Assembly: GCA_034659475.1 (NCBI GenBank)
Contig: JAYEHK010000047.1
Span: forward strand, 1 to 53,722
Reading direction: 5' to 3'
Length of the DNA: 53,722 nt
Origin: JAYEHK01 sp034659475
GTDB taxonomy: Bacteria > Bacillota > Syntrophomonadia > Syntrophomonadales > Syntrophomonadaceae
Shown here one piece after another: positions 15,482 through 23,194 of this stretch. Under the pieces are notes generated by a model. It did no database searches, had not been told where the DNA came from, and worked only from the letters and a program-made list of their open reading frames with translations. The position numbers and the translations under genes are program-made. The stretch's first letter is position 1. Each line of letters begins with the position of its first letter.

Positions 15482-16538
15482 CCAGACCAAAAATGGGTTT
15501 ATGCCTGATATTGCCATACCCCCTGGGGAAACGTTGCAGGAATATTTAGATTCCCTTGACATGACCCAGGTGGATCTAGCTAAAAGAACAGGTTTAACAC
15601 CCAAGACCATTAATGAAATAATTAAAGGAAAAGCACCGATAACTCCGGAAACAGCCTTGAAATTGGAGAGCGTTTTTGTTACTCCGGCTAGTTTCTGGAA
15701 CAATCTGGAATCCGATTACCAGGAAACCAGAGCCAGGTTGCAGGCCGAAAAGGATATTGATGATGAAGTCAAGATAGCAAAGCTAATTTCTTATCCTGAA
15801 TTGGCCCGCAGAGGTTTCGTGCATCCGACAACTAAAGCGAAGGAAAAGGTTGTTTATCTCCGTCAGTTTTTTGGCGTTGCATCGTTGGAGTATATTCCTG
15901 ATGTTTTAGATGTTGCTTTCAGGAAGCACGACAAAGAAAAAAGTTCTCATTATGCGTTGGCCGCCTGGATTAGAATGGGGGAGTTATTAGCAGGGAAAGT
16001 GATAACTCAAGATTTTAACGAAAAAAAATTAAAAGAGACGATTCCTACGTTTAGAGAGCTGACACTGCACGAGGGGGATAATTTTATGCCCCAGTTAACT
16101 GAGCTCTGCGCAACGCTAGGAGTTGCTTTGGTTATTGTCCCACATCTGCCCAGAACCTATGCGCATGGAGCCACTAAATGGTTGCATCCTGGAAAAGCCA
16201 TGCTTCAGCTTAGTACTAGGTATCAATACGCTGATATTTTTTGGTTTAGCTTTTTCCATGAACTGGGTCATATCTTGTTACACAGCAAGAAAAATGTCTT
16301 TATTGAAACGGGGGAAAAATCTGAAGAGGAAGTTGAGGCGGATCGGTTCGCATCGGACTGCCTTATCCCGGGAAGCAAATACCGGAGCTTTATAAGCAAA
16401 AATAGATTCACCAGAGATTCAATAAATCAGTTTGCGAATGAGATCAGTATCGATGCAGGGATAGTGGTGGGCAGGCTACAGCATGATAAAATAATTCCCT
16501 GGGGTAATTATAAGGATATGCAGACAAAGCTTGTGTAA
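15474..16538 (+). CDS. higA: HigA antitoxin with C-terminal ImmA/IrrE metallopeptidase domain (unit 1)
   Basis: A 354-aa fusion. Residues about 16-72 form the HigA-type XRE helix-turn-helix (PPGETLQEYLDSLDMTQVDL...). Residues about 200-300 hold a zinc-peptidase of the ImmA/IrrE family with HELGH at 262-266 and a downstream acidic EADRFASD segment. HigA neutralises HigB and represses the operon. The peptidase suggests regulated cleavage of itself or of a partner, as ImmA does to ImmR. Such long antitoxins are known in Bacillota. Confidence 0.8.
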   Translation: MINQTKNGFMPDIAIPPGETLQEYLDSLDMTQVDLAKRTGLTPKTINEIIKGKAPITPETALKLESVFVTPASFWNNLESDYQETRARLQAEKDIDDEVKIAKLISYPELARRGFVHPTTKAKEKVVYLRQFFGVASLEYIPDVLDVAFRKHDKEKSSHYALAAWIRMGELLAGKVITQDFNEKKLKETIPTFRELTLHEGDNFMPQLTELCATLGVALVIVPHLPRTYAHGATKWLHPGKAMLQLSTRYQYADIFWFSFFHELGHILLHSKKNVFIETGEKSEEEVEADRFASDCLIPGSKYRSFISKNRFTRDSINQFANEISIDAGIVVGRLQHDKIIPWGNYKDMQTKLV

Positions 16539-16551
16539 AAGAATATTTTAG

Positions 16552-16845
16552 ATGCGGATGAGGAGTTTAATTACCGATAACAAATCAGATTACATTAAAA
16601 ACAGGGCTTTCGATGATGCCCATTATAAAAGTATGATTATAGAGTTTCTAATTAAATTTGAAACTGCTAGTCGCCGCGATATAGATAAGCTGTTAATTGA
16701 TAAGCTATCTGATGTATTAAGCGAAGAACAAAAACGGAAAAAAATCAGTAATTTGCTTTACTATATGGCCAAGTGTGACGGAACCATAAAAAATATTGGC
16801 TCGGATCATAAATCGATCTGGGTTCTTCTTAAGAAGTCTGATTAA
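16552..16845 (+). CDS. C-terminal winged-helix remnant of an AlbA_2-type protein (unit 1)
   Basis: A 97-aa ORF that looks like the C-terminus of AlbA_2/AAA_4-type ATP-binding regulators (YIKNRAFDDAHYKSMIIEFL then a winged-helix segment ending SIWVLLKKSD). The N-terminal AlbA_2 domain is missing, so it is probably a truncated gene. The last 13 codons and the sequence after them recur at the end of unit 2 (28998-29047). The tail is thus part of the conserved right end of a unit. Confidence 0.5.
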   Translation: MRMRSLITDNKSDYIKNRAFDDAHYKSMIIEFLIKFETASRRDIDKLLIDKLSDVLSEEQKRKKISNLLYYMAKCDGTIKNIGSDHKSIWVLLKKSD

Positions 16846-17075
16846 AAATGTTTAGAAGAACTTGAAGAAGAACTGTCTTTATAAATGCCTGTATAAAGGG
16901 AATAGAACATTGAAATAGTTCTTCTTATTTGCTTATTTTAAGAAGAAACCGCAGAAAATATTGGAGAGTGTTATAAACACGATCCAAAATACCTCCGAAT
17001 CGAGATTTACAGAAGATGTAGAATGCCTGATTTCGGACATTGTTGGACACGATTGTACTGCTATCTTGTACCTTA
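16823..17075 (+). repeat. conserved right-end sequence of unit 1 (possible recombinase arm sites)
   Basis: It holds CTTCTTAAGAAG (16825-16836), a direct double AGAAGAACT (16854-16874), AGTTCTTCTT (16917-16926) and TTTTAAGAAGAAAC. Nested inside is CTTTATA-8 nt-TATAAAG. The same elements precede the tRNA fragment of unit 2 (29028-29145) with small differences that keep the pairing. They lie 130-250 bases from the tRNA core, the distance of arm-type sites for tyrosine recombinases. An alternative is a bidirectional terminator. Confidence 0.5.
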
Positions 17076-17126
17076 AGCTGATTCGTAATCAGCAGGTCAA
17101 CGGTTCGAATCCGTTCATCGGCTCCA
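17076..17126 (+). repeat. tRNA-Thr 3' fragment between units 1 and 2 (att-like)
   Basis: It repeats the tRNA from the anticodon stem to CCA (GCTGATTCGTAATCAGCAGG onward) but lacks the 5' half, so it cannot make a tRNA. The T-stem reads AACGG/CCGTT, whereas the intact gene has CCGCGG/CCGCG. The fragment therefore came from another tRNA-Thr allele. A tRNA-type terminator follows. Confidence 0.9.
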
Positions 17127-17138
17127 GAAAAAAGTAAG

Positions 17139-17169
17139 GTCCCTCCGTACTTGGAGGGGCTTTTTATTT
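17139..17169 (+). terminator. terminator after the tRNA fragment (start of unit 2)
   Basis: GTCCCTCC-GTACTT-GGAGGGGC plus TTTTTATTTT. It is homologous in place and loop to the terminator behind the intact tRNA, but with a changed, still-paired stem. Confidence 0.8.
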
Positions 17170-17238
17170 TCTGCATATAACTCAAAAAGCATCAGAAGGG
17201 TGGCATGAGATATTCTAATATTTATCATCTGCTTAAAT

Positions 17239-17352
17239 TCAACCTGCTTTTCCCAATGTCCTCCAAAAACAATTCTTTTGTTTAATAGCTCCCAGTTTAT
17301 CAACCACAGAATTCATTTTATGACCTACAATACCCGCCATCTTTAAATCCAT
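17239..17352 (-). CDS. conserved 37-codon ORF, module B
   Basis: The ATG-started version of the minus-strand ORF in module A. It reads MDLKMAGIVGHKMNSVVDKL, then GAIKQKNCFWRTLGKAG. About two thirds of residues match module A, with scattered substitutions and no indel. The integrase relic present in module A is absent here; only the sequence around its stop remains recognisable. No strong ribosome binding site. Family not recognised. Confidence 0.4.
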   Translation of the reverse strand: MDLKMAGIVGHKMNSVVDKLGAIKQKNCFWRTLGKAG

Positions 17353-17439
17353 GGTTTTTCCCTATAATTCATCCTCCAGTTAAACTACACATGAAAGCCA
17401 GACAGGCTTTCCAAACCAACAGACAGGAGGTGTAACACC

Positions 17440-17664
17440 ATGGCAGTAACGGCTACTTCTCTTTCCAGTGATCTGGTTCTGGAGATGGACAACGGAACCG
17501 GTGCATCCGGTCAGCAGCTTGTCAAAAACCGTACGTACAAAAACGTAAAGACCAGTGCTGTAAACGACGACGTTTACGCAATCGCGCAGTCCTTAATCGG
17601 TTTGCAGGACAAATCCAACCTTGCGATTCAGCGTAAAGATACGGTTGAACTGGAGTCCGAGTAA
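17440..17664 (+). CDS. DUF1659 family protein, module B (unit 2)
   Basis: A 74-aa protein differing from the unit 1 copy by one residue (VYAIAQ for VYAVAQ), while synonymous sites differ more often. That indicates purifying selection between modules A and B. Same GGAGGTGTAACACC leader and upstream GAAAGCC/GGCTTTC hairpin with a shorter loop. Confidence 0.85.
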   Translation: MAVTATSLSSDLVLEMDNGTGASGQQLVKNRTYKNVKTSAVNDDVYAIAQSLIGLQDKSNLAIQRKDTVELESE

Positions 17665-17708
17665 TCGCCTGCAGGGCAATTAGATTTTAACGAAAGGAGG
17701 TTATGAAT

Positions 17709-17933
17709 ATGGCAACCCAGAGAACCCTTGAAATGGACTTTGCCACGGAACTGGGCAAAACCCAGCGCATTCGTGTATATGATGCCAAGGATCCCCTGAC
17801 TGATGCAGAAGTTGCTGCTGCAATGGATAACATCGTCGCCAAAAACATCTTTACGGGATCCGGCGGAAATATCACCGGGAAAATTGCAGCCCGGACAATC
17901 GTTACCGAAAAATCCGAGCTCAACCTGGTATAG
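17709..17933 (+). CDS. DUF2922 family protein, module B (unit 2)
   Basis: A 74-aa protein nearly identical to the module A copy (AEVAAAMD for AEVATAMD), with synonymous differences at DNA level. The second ATG is used for correct spacing to AAAGGAGG. Part of the DUF1659-DUF2922-yvrJ-amidase operon. Confidence 0.85.
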   Translation: MATQRTLEMDFATELGKTQRIRVYDAKDPLTDAEVAAAMDNIVAKNIFTGSGGNITGKIAARTIVTEKSELNLV

Positions 17934-18034
17934 CCCCAACTGCATCATCGTGCTCCCGAGCGGGCGGGCGTATCCCGTCCGCTTTTACTGTAACCATGCA
18001 ATCATAACGAGACTGAAAGAAAGGAGGGTCTGAC

Positions 18035-18256
18035 GTGGAAGACCTCTTAAACATGATCGAAAACGTAGGCTTTCCGATTACTGTTTCCGTCTATCTCCTC
18101 ATTAGGGTAGAAAACAAACTTAACGATTTGACCGAAGCCATCGGAGACCTTCGGGAAGCAATCATCACGATGCCTAAAACAAACTGCTGGCAGCCGGGTT
18201 CCCAAACCCACGAACCTCACCGGGGAAACGGCAAAGCTTCCGATGAGTATGTGTAA
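18035..18256 (+). CDS. YvrJ family holin-like peptide, module B (unit 2)
   Basis: A 73-aa protein with the same hydrophobic helix and amphipathic tail as module A. The C-terminal third has drifted (KTNCWQPGSQTHEPHRGNGK against HTSNWQPSPQTHEPYKGNGK). GTG start behind AAAGGAGGG. It overlaps the long-start reading of the amidase frame, but not its TTG start. Confidence 0.75.
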   Translation: MEDLLNMIENVGFPITVSVYLLIRVENKLNDLTEAIGDLREAIITMPKTNCWQPGSQTHEPHRGNGKASDEYV

Positions 18257-18287
18257 CACAGGGCTCTATACAAAGGAGGGAGCAGCA

Positions 18288-19241
18288 TTGGAATTCATAG
18301 ACTATCAACTGATCTTTTCCGGCGAACCCACCCAGCGAAAACAAACCCGTCGCCTGGTTATCCATCATTCTGCCAGCCCAGACGTATCAGCACTAGACAT
18401 ACACCGCTGGCATCTGAACGGAGGCTGGAGCGGAAACGGGTACCACTTTATCATCCGGCAAAACGGCCAGATTGAACTGGGGCGGGCAACAGAAGTAATC
18501 GGCGCCCATACCAAAGGTTTTAATCAGGACAGTGTAGGTATCTGTTTAACAGGTGATTTTACGCAATATGCCCCTACTGATGAACAAATCTATTCCCTTA
18601 TGAAGCTCACCCATTACCTGGAGGAACAGTACGGCAAACTGGAACTCAACCGGCATTGTGATCTGAACCCCACCCTCTGCCCCGGGAATCTGTTTCCGTG
18701 GACAGAATTTGTAACCCAGGTGCAGCATTACAAACAGCAGCCTCCAGTCGAAAACTGGAAGCAGGAGATCATGACAAAAGCAAAAACCGCCGGTATCATC
18801 ACCGGAGATCATGAGCTGGATGAACCGGCGACCAAATGGTTCGTTCTGGCCGCAGGCCTGAACATGCTTGAAAAACAAAAGACAAAGAAGGAGGGCGAAC
18901 AAATGGCAATAAAGGTTCCCAAAAAGATGACCCTGAAGGCATTCGTTGACTGGATCAAACAAACCACCAACTGTGAGGTGCGCATCGAACATGACCAGGT
19001 AAATGTAGTCGTATTGTCCGACAACATCGAAAAAGGAAAATGCGTTCCGCTCTATGCTGAACAGGATGATAACATCGTTATGATCACTGAACTTACCGGC
19101 GATTACCATTCCCCGGAGGCAGCCTGGCAGGCCCTGGAGGATGAAGCGGCAGATACATTTTCTCCGGAACCGTTCCATGAATGGGTGCAGGATCAGTATT
19201 TGACTGCCGGGGATGTGAAGGTGGAGAAGTTTAGCGTGTAA
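18288..19241 (+). CDS. N-acetylmuramoyl-L-alanine amidase, module B (unit 2)
   Basis: A 317-aa amidase of the same layout as in unit 1: PGRP/Amidase_2 domain with VIHHS, H123 and C131 kept, a phage-type linker, and a C-terminal domain preceded by an internal AAGGAGGG plus ATG at 18903. TTG start behind AAAGGAGGGAGCAGCA, clearer here than in module A. The large perfect repeat ends inside this gene at 18617. The 3' two thirds differ from the unit 4 gene at several residues. Confidence 0.85.
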   Translation: MEFIDYQLIFSGEPTQRKQTRRLVIHHSASPDVSALDIHRWHLNGGWSGNGYHFIIRQNGQIELGRATEVIGAHTKGFNQDSVGICLTGDFTQYAPTDEQIYSLMKLTHYLEEQYGKLELNRHCDLNPTLCPGNLFPWTEFVTQVQHYKQQPPVENWKQEIMTKAKTAGIITGDHELDEPATKWFVLAAGLNMLEKQKTKKEGEQMAIKVPKKMTLKAFVDWIKQTTNCEVRIEHDQVNVVVLSDNIEKGKCVPLYAEQDDNIVMITELTGDYHSPEAAWQALEDEAADTFSPEPFHEWVQDQYLTAGDVKVEKFSV

Positions 19242-19248
19242 AATATTA

Positions 19249-19294
19249 AAGCCCTCAGTTCCTAACTGGTTTTGTTAGGAGTTGAGGGTTTTTT
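19249..19294 (+). terminator. terminator of module B (unit 2)
   Basis: CCCTCAGTTCCTAAC pairs with GTTAGGAGTTGAGGG across a short loop, then TTTTTT. The region 19295-19483 downstream has no gene that I can support. Confidence 0.85.
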
Positions 19295-19483
19295 ATATTG
19301 GTTATGGACTCTGTAATAATGTTATTGGCCGTGCTATGTGCAGCTGGGTCTAAGAATCGATTCTAATTGTTTAAATGCTTCGTTTATGGATAGTAAAGAC
19401 GAGATTAAGCCTAGCCTGCACTTTTCAAGAAGGATACGCGTTGATCTTTCGTGAATTTACCAAGAATGTTTTATATTTTTAAC

Positions 19484-20230
19484 TTAATTACCAATATGTG
19501 GTCTAACAATACCTTTTTCTAAAGCACTTTGATCTAGTGCAGATACTAATTTTTTAATATTAGACCTCATTGTGGAAATTGTGGCATAATTTAAAACTAT
19601 ATAATTTTTCTTTGTATATCTTAAGTTTGGATGCTTTCTAATAAACTCATTATCGGCCTTTCCATCTGTATGCACTAAAATATGTCGCATTTCCAGATAA
19701 TATATAGCTTGTTCCTTAATATTGTCATTGATATTTAAATCTAATTTTTTACATGTTTTATTGATTAATATTAGGGTACTACGTTCGTTTTCAAGAGATT
19801 GAAAAATACTCTCTATTACTTTTTCAATTAAAGTATTATTTTCTGTGTATTTTAAAATGTCAACGGTAGACATAGATACCTTATGCTCTCCAACAATTCT
19901 TTCAGGATTTACTTTGGAATTGGTAAACGCTTCATAAATAAGACCTTGTAAAAAAGCAGTAAATTCCTCATAAACATCTTTAACGTAAGACGCGTATACA
20001 GTTTGTTTAAGATGATTAATAGCTAATTTCCTGTTATCCTCTATGTTTTTTCGTTTTGACAAAACAGGGTGTTTGTCTTTATTGACATATTTAAAAAGCA
20101 ATCCGTTATTATCATCAACTAATTCTTCATTATCAATTGCTGAAACGATAACATCTACCAATTCTAAATCGGCATCAAATTGAGTAATTCTATTTAAAAA
20201 TGTCACAGCATGTTTTGATCTATCAGTCAT
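19484..20230 (-). CDS. HEPN-domain hypothetical protein (unit 2)
   Basis: A 248-aa helical protein with a clear HEPN motif, R182-HILV-H187 in EMRHILVHTDGKAD. This matches the RxxxxH active site and following turn of HEPN ribonucleases, as in the MAE_28990/RiboL-PSP-like groups. The N-terminal two thirds are helical without recognised motifs. It is AT-rich and on the opposite strand to its neighbours. It is likely a defence or toxin ribonuclease by family; no cognate antitoxin gene is obvious beside it. Confidence 0.6.
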   Translation of the reverse strand: MTDRSKHAVTFLNRITQFDADLELVDVIVSAIDNEELVDDNNGLLFKYVNKDKHPVLSKRKNIEDNRKLAINHLKQTVYASYVKDVYEEFTAFLQGLIYEAFTNSKVNPERIVGEHKVSMSTVDILKYTENNTLIEKVIESIFQSLENERSTLILINKTCKKLDLNINDNIKEQAIYYLEMRHILVHTDGKADNEFIRKHPNLRYTKKNYIVLNYATISTMRSNIKKLVSALDQSALEKGIVRPHIGN

Positions 20231-20313
20231 ATTTATTCTCCATTAGATAAAATTTAGCTTATAGTTTATATACATTTGTTACTATCGTTTACCGCTCTCT
20301 GGGCGACTTCTAT

Positions 20314-20595
20314 TTAAGAAAAGAATACAAAAGGGACCAGGATATGTGCAACAATAAAAAATAACAGAGCCAGCGTAAAGGAACCCATGAACCATGTGTC
20401 CACATGATTGGCATCACTACTGGGAAAAACAGATTTATAGGCTACAATATGTAGTACAACAAGGCCCAGGCACAATACCCCCAAGTTTATTTTTGCTTGC
20501 GCCAAGGTATTGTGAAGATCTATAACCTGATCGGTGGCATAATAAGAATACAGTTGGTTGCTAATGAGGCGAATTGAACTCGCTAGAATGATCAA
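20314..20595 (-). CDS. small membrane protein, unknown (unit 2)
   Basis: A 93-aa hydrophobic protein with about three predicted helices (LIILASSIRLI, LGVLCLGLVVLHIVAYKS, GSFTLALLFFIVAHILVPFVFF). The listed start is a TTG without a good ribosome binding site. The open frame continues upstream (EEKNGLQNLSRISF) without an ATG/GTG, so the start is uncertain and the gene may be decayed. The topology recalls the SLATT/membrane effector group of defence systems, but I cannot assign it. Confidence 0.4.
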   Translation of the reverse strand: MIILASSIRLISNQLYSYYATDQVIDLHNTLAQAKINLGVLCLGLVVLHIVAYKSVFPSSDANHVDTWFMGSFTLALLFFIVAHILVPFVFFS

Positions 20596-20729
20596 GAATG
20601 ATATTCTTGATAAATTCTGTAAGCCGTTTTTCTCCTCTACATAATAGCTTCAAATACAAATAAATTTATTTAAACCTGTTTAAGTAATTAGTCATCAGCA
20701 TGCATTTTCCTTTATTATGCAGGATATTT

Positions 20730-20984
20730 ATGAAGAAAATAGAAGTTAATCTAATATTGTTGATTGCAACGGAACCCAAAATGTTGGAGAAAACAGATAT
20801 GCAGTTAAATGATAAACAGCGAAGTTACTTACGCATTGCCATTATCTTTGTGGTATGGAGCATTGTTTTTGAAGTAGGTTATTATTTTGTAAAAGGTCAA
20901 TTAAGTTTACACGGTACTCCTTTTATTGTAGCGGGAGCCATTATTGCTGGAATCATTGGAATCATCGCAAATAAAACTAAATGA
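20730..20984 (+). CDS. small two-helix membrane protein, unknown (unit 2)
   Basis: An 84-aa protein: charged N-terminus (MKKIEVN...), then two hydrophobic helices (IAIIFVVWSIVFEVGYYFVK and GTPFIVAGAIIAGIIGIIAN). ATG at 20730 is chosen for the AGGATATTT before it; MQLNDKQ further in is another possible start. Divergent from the 93-aa membrane gene. Family not recognised. Confidence 0.45.
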   Translation: MKKIEVNLILLIATEPKMLEKTDMQLNDKQRSYLRIAIIFVVWSIVFEVGYYFVKGQLSLHGTPFIVAGAIIAGIIGIIANKTK

Positions 20985-21002
20985 TGTTACTTGTTGCGTT
21001 TA

Positions 21003-21690
21003 TAAGGGATATCACCGAGGTCACGCTGCCCCAACGGCTAAGGCTCTTTTGGAGCCGGGCCGGTATTTCTTCGGTGGGCAGGGTGTCCCGACCACCGAGT
21101 GGAAGACGTTGCCCACCCGGTACTTAAGGGCAATGTCTGTAACGGGATAGCCTGGTCCTGATGTGCGCAAAGCAGTGCAGCAGGGACGGGCGGTGCTGCA
21201 TAGGTGCTCTATGTACAGAATATCATCGGGGAGCCGTCCAGTCAGAGGAAGCGAGAAAAGTTGAGAGGAAAGAGCAGCGCGAAGAAAGATCAACGTGGTG
21301 AGCGACCGAAACTGGAGGGCGGGCGACCACCGAGCGGAAGGTGATGCCTGGAACGGAGTGAAGGGCATGGGCTGGAGCGGGGTAGCCACCTTCGGATAAT
21401 CGAGATTATGTTGGCGAAGCGAACCCGAAGGGCTACATAATCCTCTATTATCGGATGGTGGCGGTGGGTATCGTCAGCGTGCTCCCACAAGAATATCATA
21501 GGGGAGTTGGTTCGGATTCTGCGCCATCTTGTCCAGGCAGAACCTGAAGGAGCGGGCGGTCACTTAGCGGAAGGGCCATGTCTGGAATGCAGTGGAGTAC
21601 ATGGCACGGATCGGGATAGGGATAGGGGCACGTCCAGTAGTGCGTGTGCAGCACTGGGCGGAAGGGATTGCCCCGGGTGGATACCAGAGA
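21003..21690 (+). other. GC-rich structured element, copy in unit 2
   Basis: About 690 bases, much richer in G+C than the flanks. 21007-21110 matches the unit 1 element at 14467-14570. The GAGCGGAAGGNGATGCCTGG block recurs at 21332-21369 and in a weaker form at 21565-21603. CCGAGYGGAAG-like cores occur about six times over both elements. 21388-21466 forms a long imperfect hairpin (CCACC..CGGATAAT..ATTATGT with its complement). GGCTC-TTTT-GGAGCC and GCAGCA/TGCTGC hairpins also occur. No conserved reading frame. An unknown large RNA class or a decayed mobile element are both possible. Confidence 0.55.
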
Positions 21691-21816
21691 ATTACTACTA
21701 TTTAATTAAACCTATAATTAATTCGGATTTTTTAAAACCGAATTAATTGCTAAAGATATAGGGTATAGTGGATACCTTAATTAGACAATAAACCAGGAAA
21801 GGGGGAGGGGGATTAT

Positions 21817-22080
21817 ATGGTTGATAAAGCGAACATGACAGAAGAGGAGATAAAACTTAATTACATTACTTCTGCTATTACCTCAAAGTGGGATAAGACT
21901 AAAATAAGGATGGAGTATTATTTCACAGATGGACGGATTCAGATAGAAGGCAAGAAGGCATCCCGAAAGAAAGGGAAAAAGGCAGACTACCTTTTATACT
22001 TCAAGTCCAATCTTCCTATTGCCATCGTAGAAGCCAAGGATAATAAACATACCATACTTGGTGGTATGAGTATGCCTTAG
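21817..22080 (+). pseudogene. hsdR N-terminal fragment of a type I restriction enzyme
   Basis: An 87-codon remnant of the HsdR N-terminal nuclease domain. TEEEIKLNYITSAITSKWD is the usual opening. D-x-n-ExK is visible in KKADYLLYF...IAIVEAKDNKH, the PD-(D/E)XK core. The frame stops at TAG right after GGMSMP. The helicase and C-terminal parts (normally more than 700 residues) are gone. The sequence jumps directly into the middle of hsdM in another frame. Start behind GGGGGAGGGGG. Confidence 0.8.
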
Positions 22081-23194
22081 AAAAGCAGTTAATCTCATTG
22101 ATGGAATAGAATTCGATAACTATGAGGAGAGTCATGCTTTCAATGATATTTACGAAGGTCTCTTAAAAGAACTGCAGGCTGCAGGCAAACAGGGTGAGTA
22201 CTACACGCCACGAGCCCTTACAAAATGGATAACAGGCCGGGTGGCCCCCAAAATGGGGGAGAAGATGGCAGACTTTGCAGCAGGGACCGGAGGATTTGCG
22301 GTTTCTGCGTTGGAATATATCAGGGCACATATTGAGGTAAAAAGAGCTGAGGACGAGGATAAAATGCAGGAAAACATTATGTGTGTTGAGAAGAAGCAGC
22401 TGCCCTATATGCTCTGCACTACCAACCTTTTATTACATGGCATTGCTGATCCGAAGGTGATGCATGGAAATTCCCTGGAGCGTAATGTAAGAGAATACCG
22501 AGAGGATGAAAAAGTTAATGTTGTGCTGATGAATCCACCTTATGGTGGCCATGAGCAGGTAAGTATTTTAAATAACTTTCCGGCAGATTTAAGAAATTCT
22601 GAAACCGCAGATTTATTCATGATTGAAATACTGTATCGTCTTAAAGAGAATGGACGGGTAGGCATAATTCTTCCTGACGGGTTCCTGTTTGGTACCGATA
22701 ATTCAAAGGTAGCCATTAAGAAGAAACTGATGTCTGAATGTAATTTACATACGGTGATCCGTATGTGCGGTTCCGTATTTGCACCCTATACATCCATAGC
22801 TACCAATCTTCTATTCTTTGATAAGACCGGACCGACTAAGGAAACATGGTTCTACCGTTTCGAGTTGCCGGAAGGATATAAGGCATTTTCTAAGACACGG
22901 CCGCTGACACTGGAGCATATGCAGGTTATCACCGACTGGTGGGATAATCGTGTTGAAATCATGGATGAAAAAGAAGATGAATCTATGACAGAAACATGGA
23001 AGGCTAAGAAATATGGCATTGAGGAAATCATGGGACGTGGCTATAACATTGATCTTTGCGGCTTTCCGACCAAGGAAGAAGTTATTCTGTTACCAGAAGA
23101 AACTATAAAAATTTTCAAAGAAAAGAGAGCCAGCCTTGATGCCAAGATGGATGAAAAACTCCAGGAGATTTTAAATCTTTTGGGGGTGGAGTAA
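22076..23194 (+). pseudogene. hsdM: hsdM, 5'-truncated type I DNA methyltransferase
   Basis: The frame opens at about 22076 with LRKAVNLIDGIEFDNYEES and runs to the stop at 23194. SAM-binding motif I is DFAAGTGGF and the catalytic motif IV is NPPYGG, so the catalytic domain is intact. Roughly 130-150 N-terminal residues of the usual HsdM helical domain are missing, having been deleted together with most of hsdR. The first in-frame ATG is 22241, past the EYYTPRALT segment. Function is doubtful. Confidence 0.8.

Larger units (their letters stand above)
9927..18617 (+). repeat. 8.7-kb perfect direct repeat, copy 1
   Basis: This segment matches 29494-38184 at a constant offset of 19,567, with no substitution or indel that I could find in coding or non-coding parts. 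It starts in the acceptor 3' strand of tRNA-Thr (CATCGGCTCCA). It ends inside the second amidase gene, where C18618 corresponds to T38185 and divergence begins. It contains all of unit 1 and the first 1.5 kb of unit 2. Such identity means a very recent duplication, gene conversion, or an assembly artefact. Confidence 0.95.
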
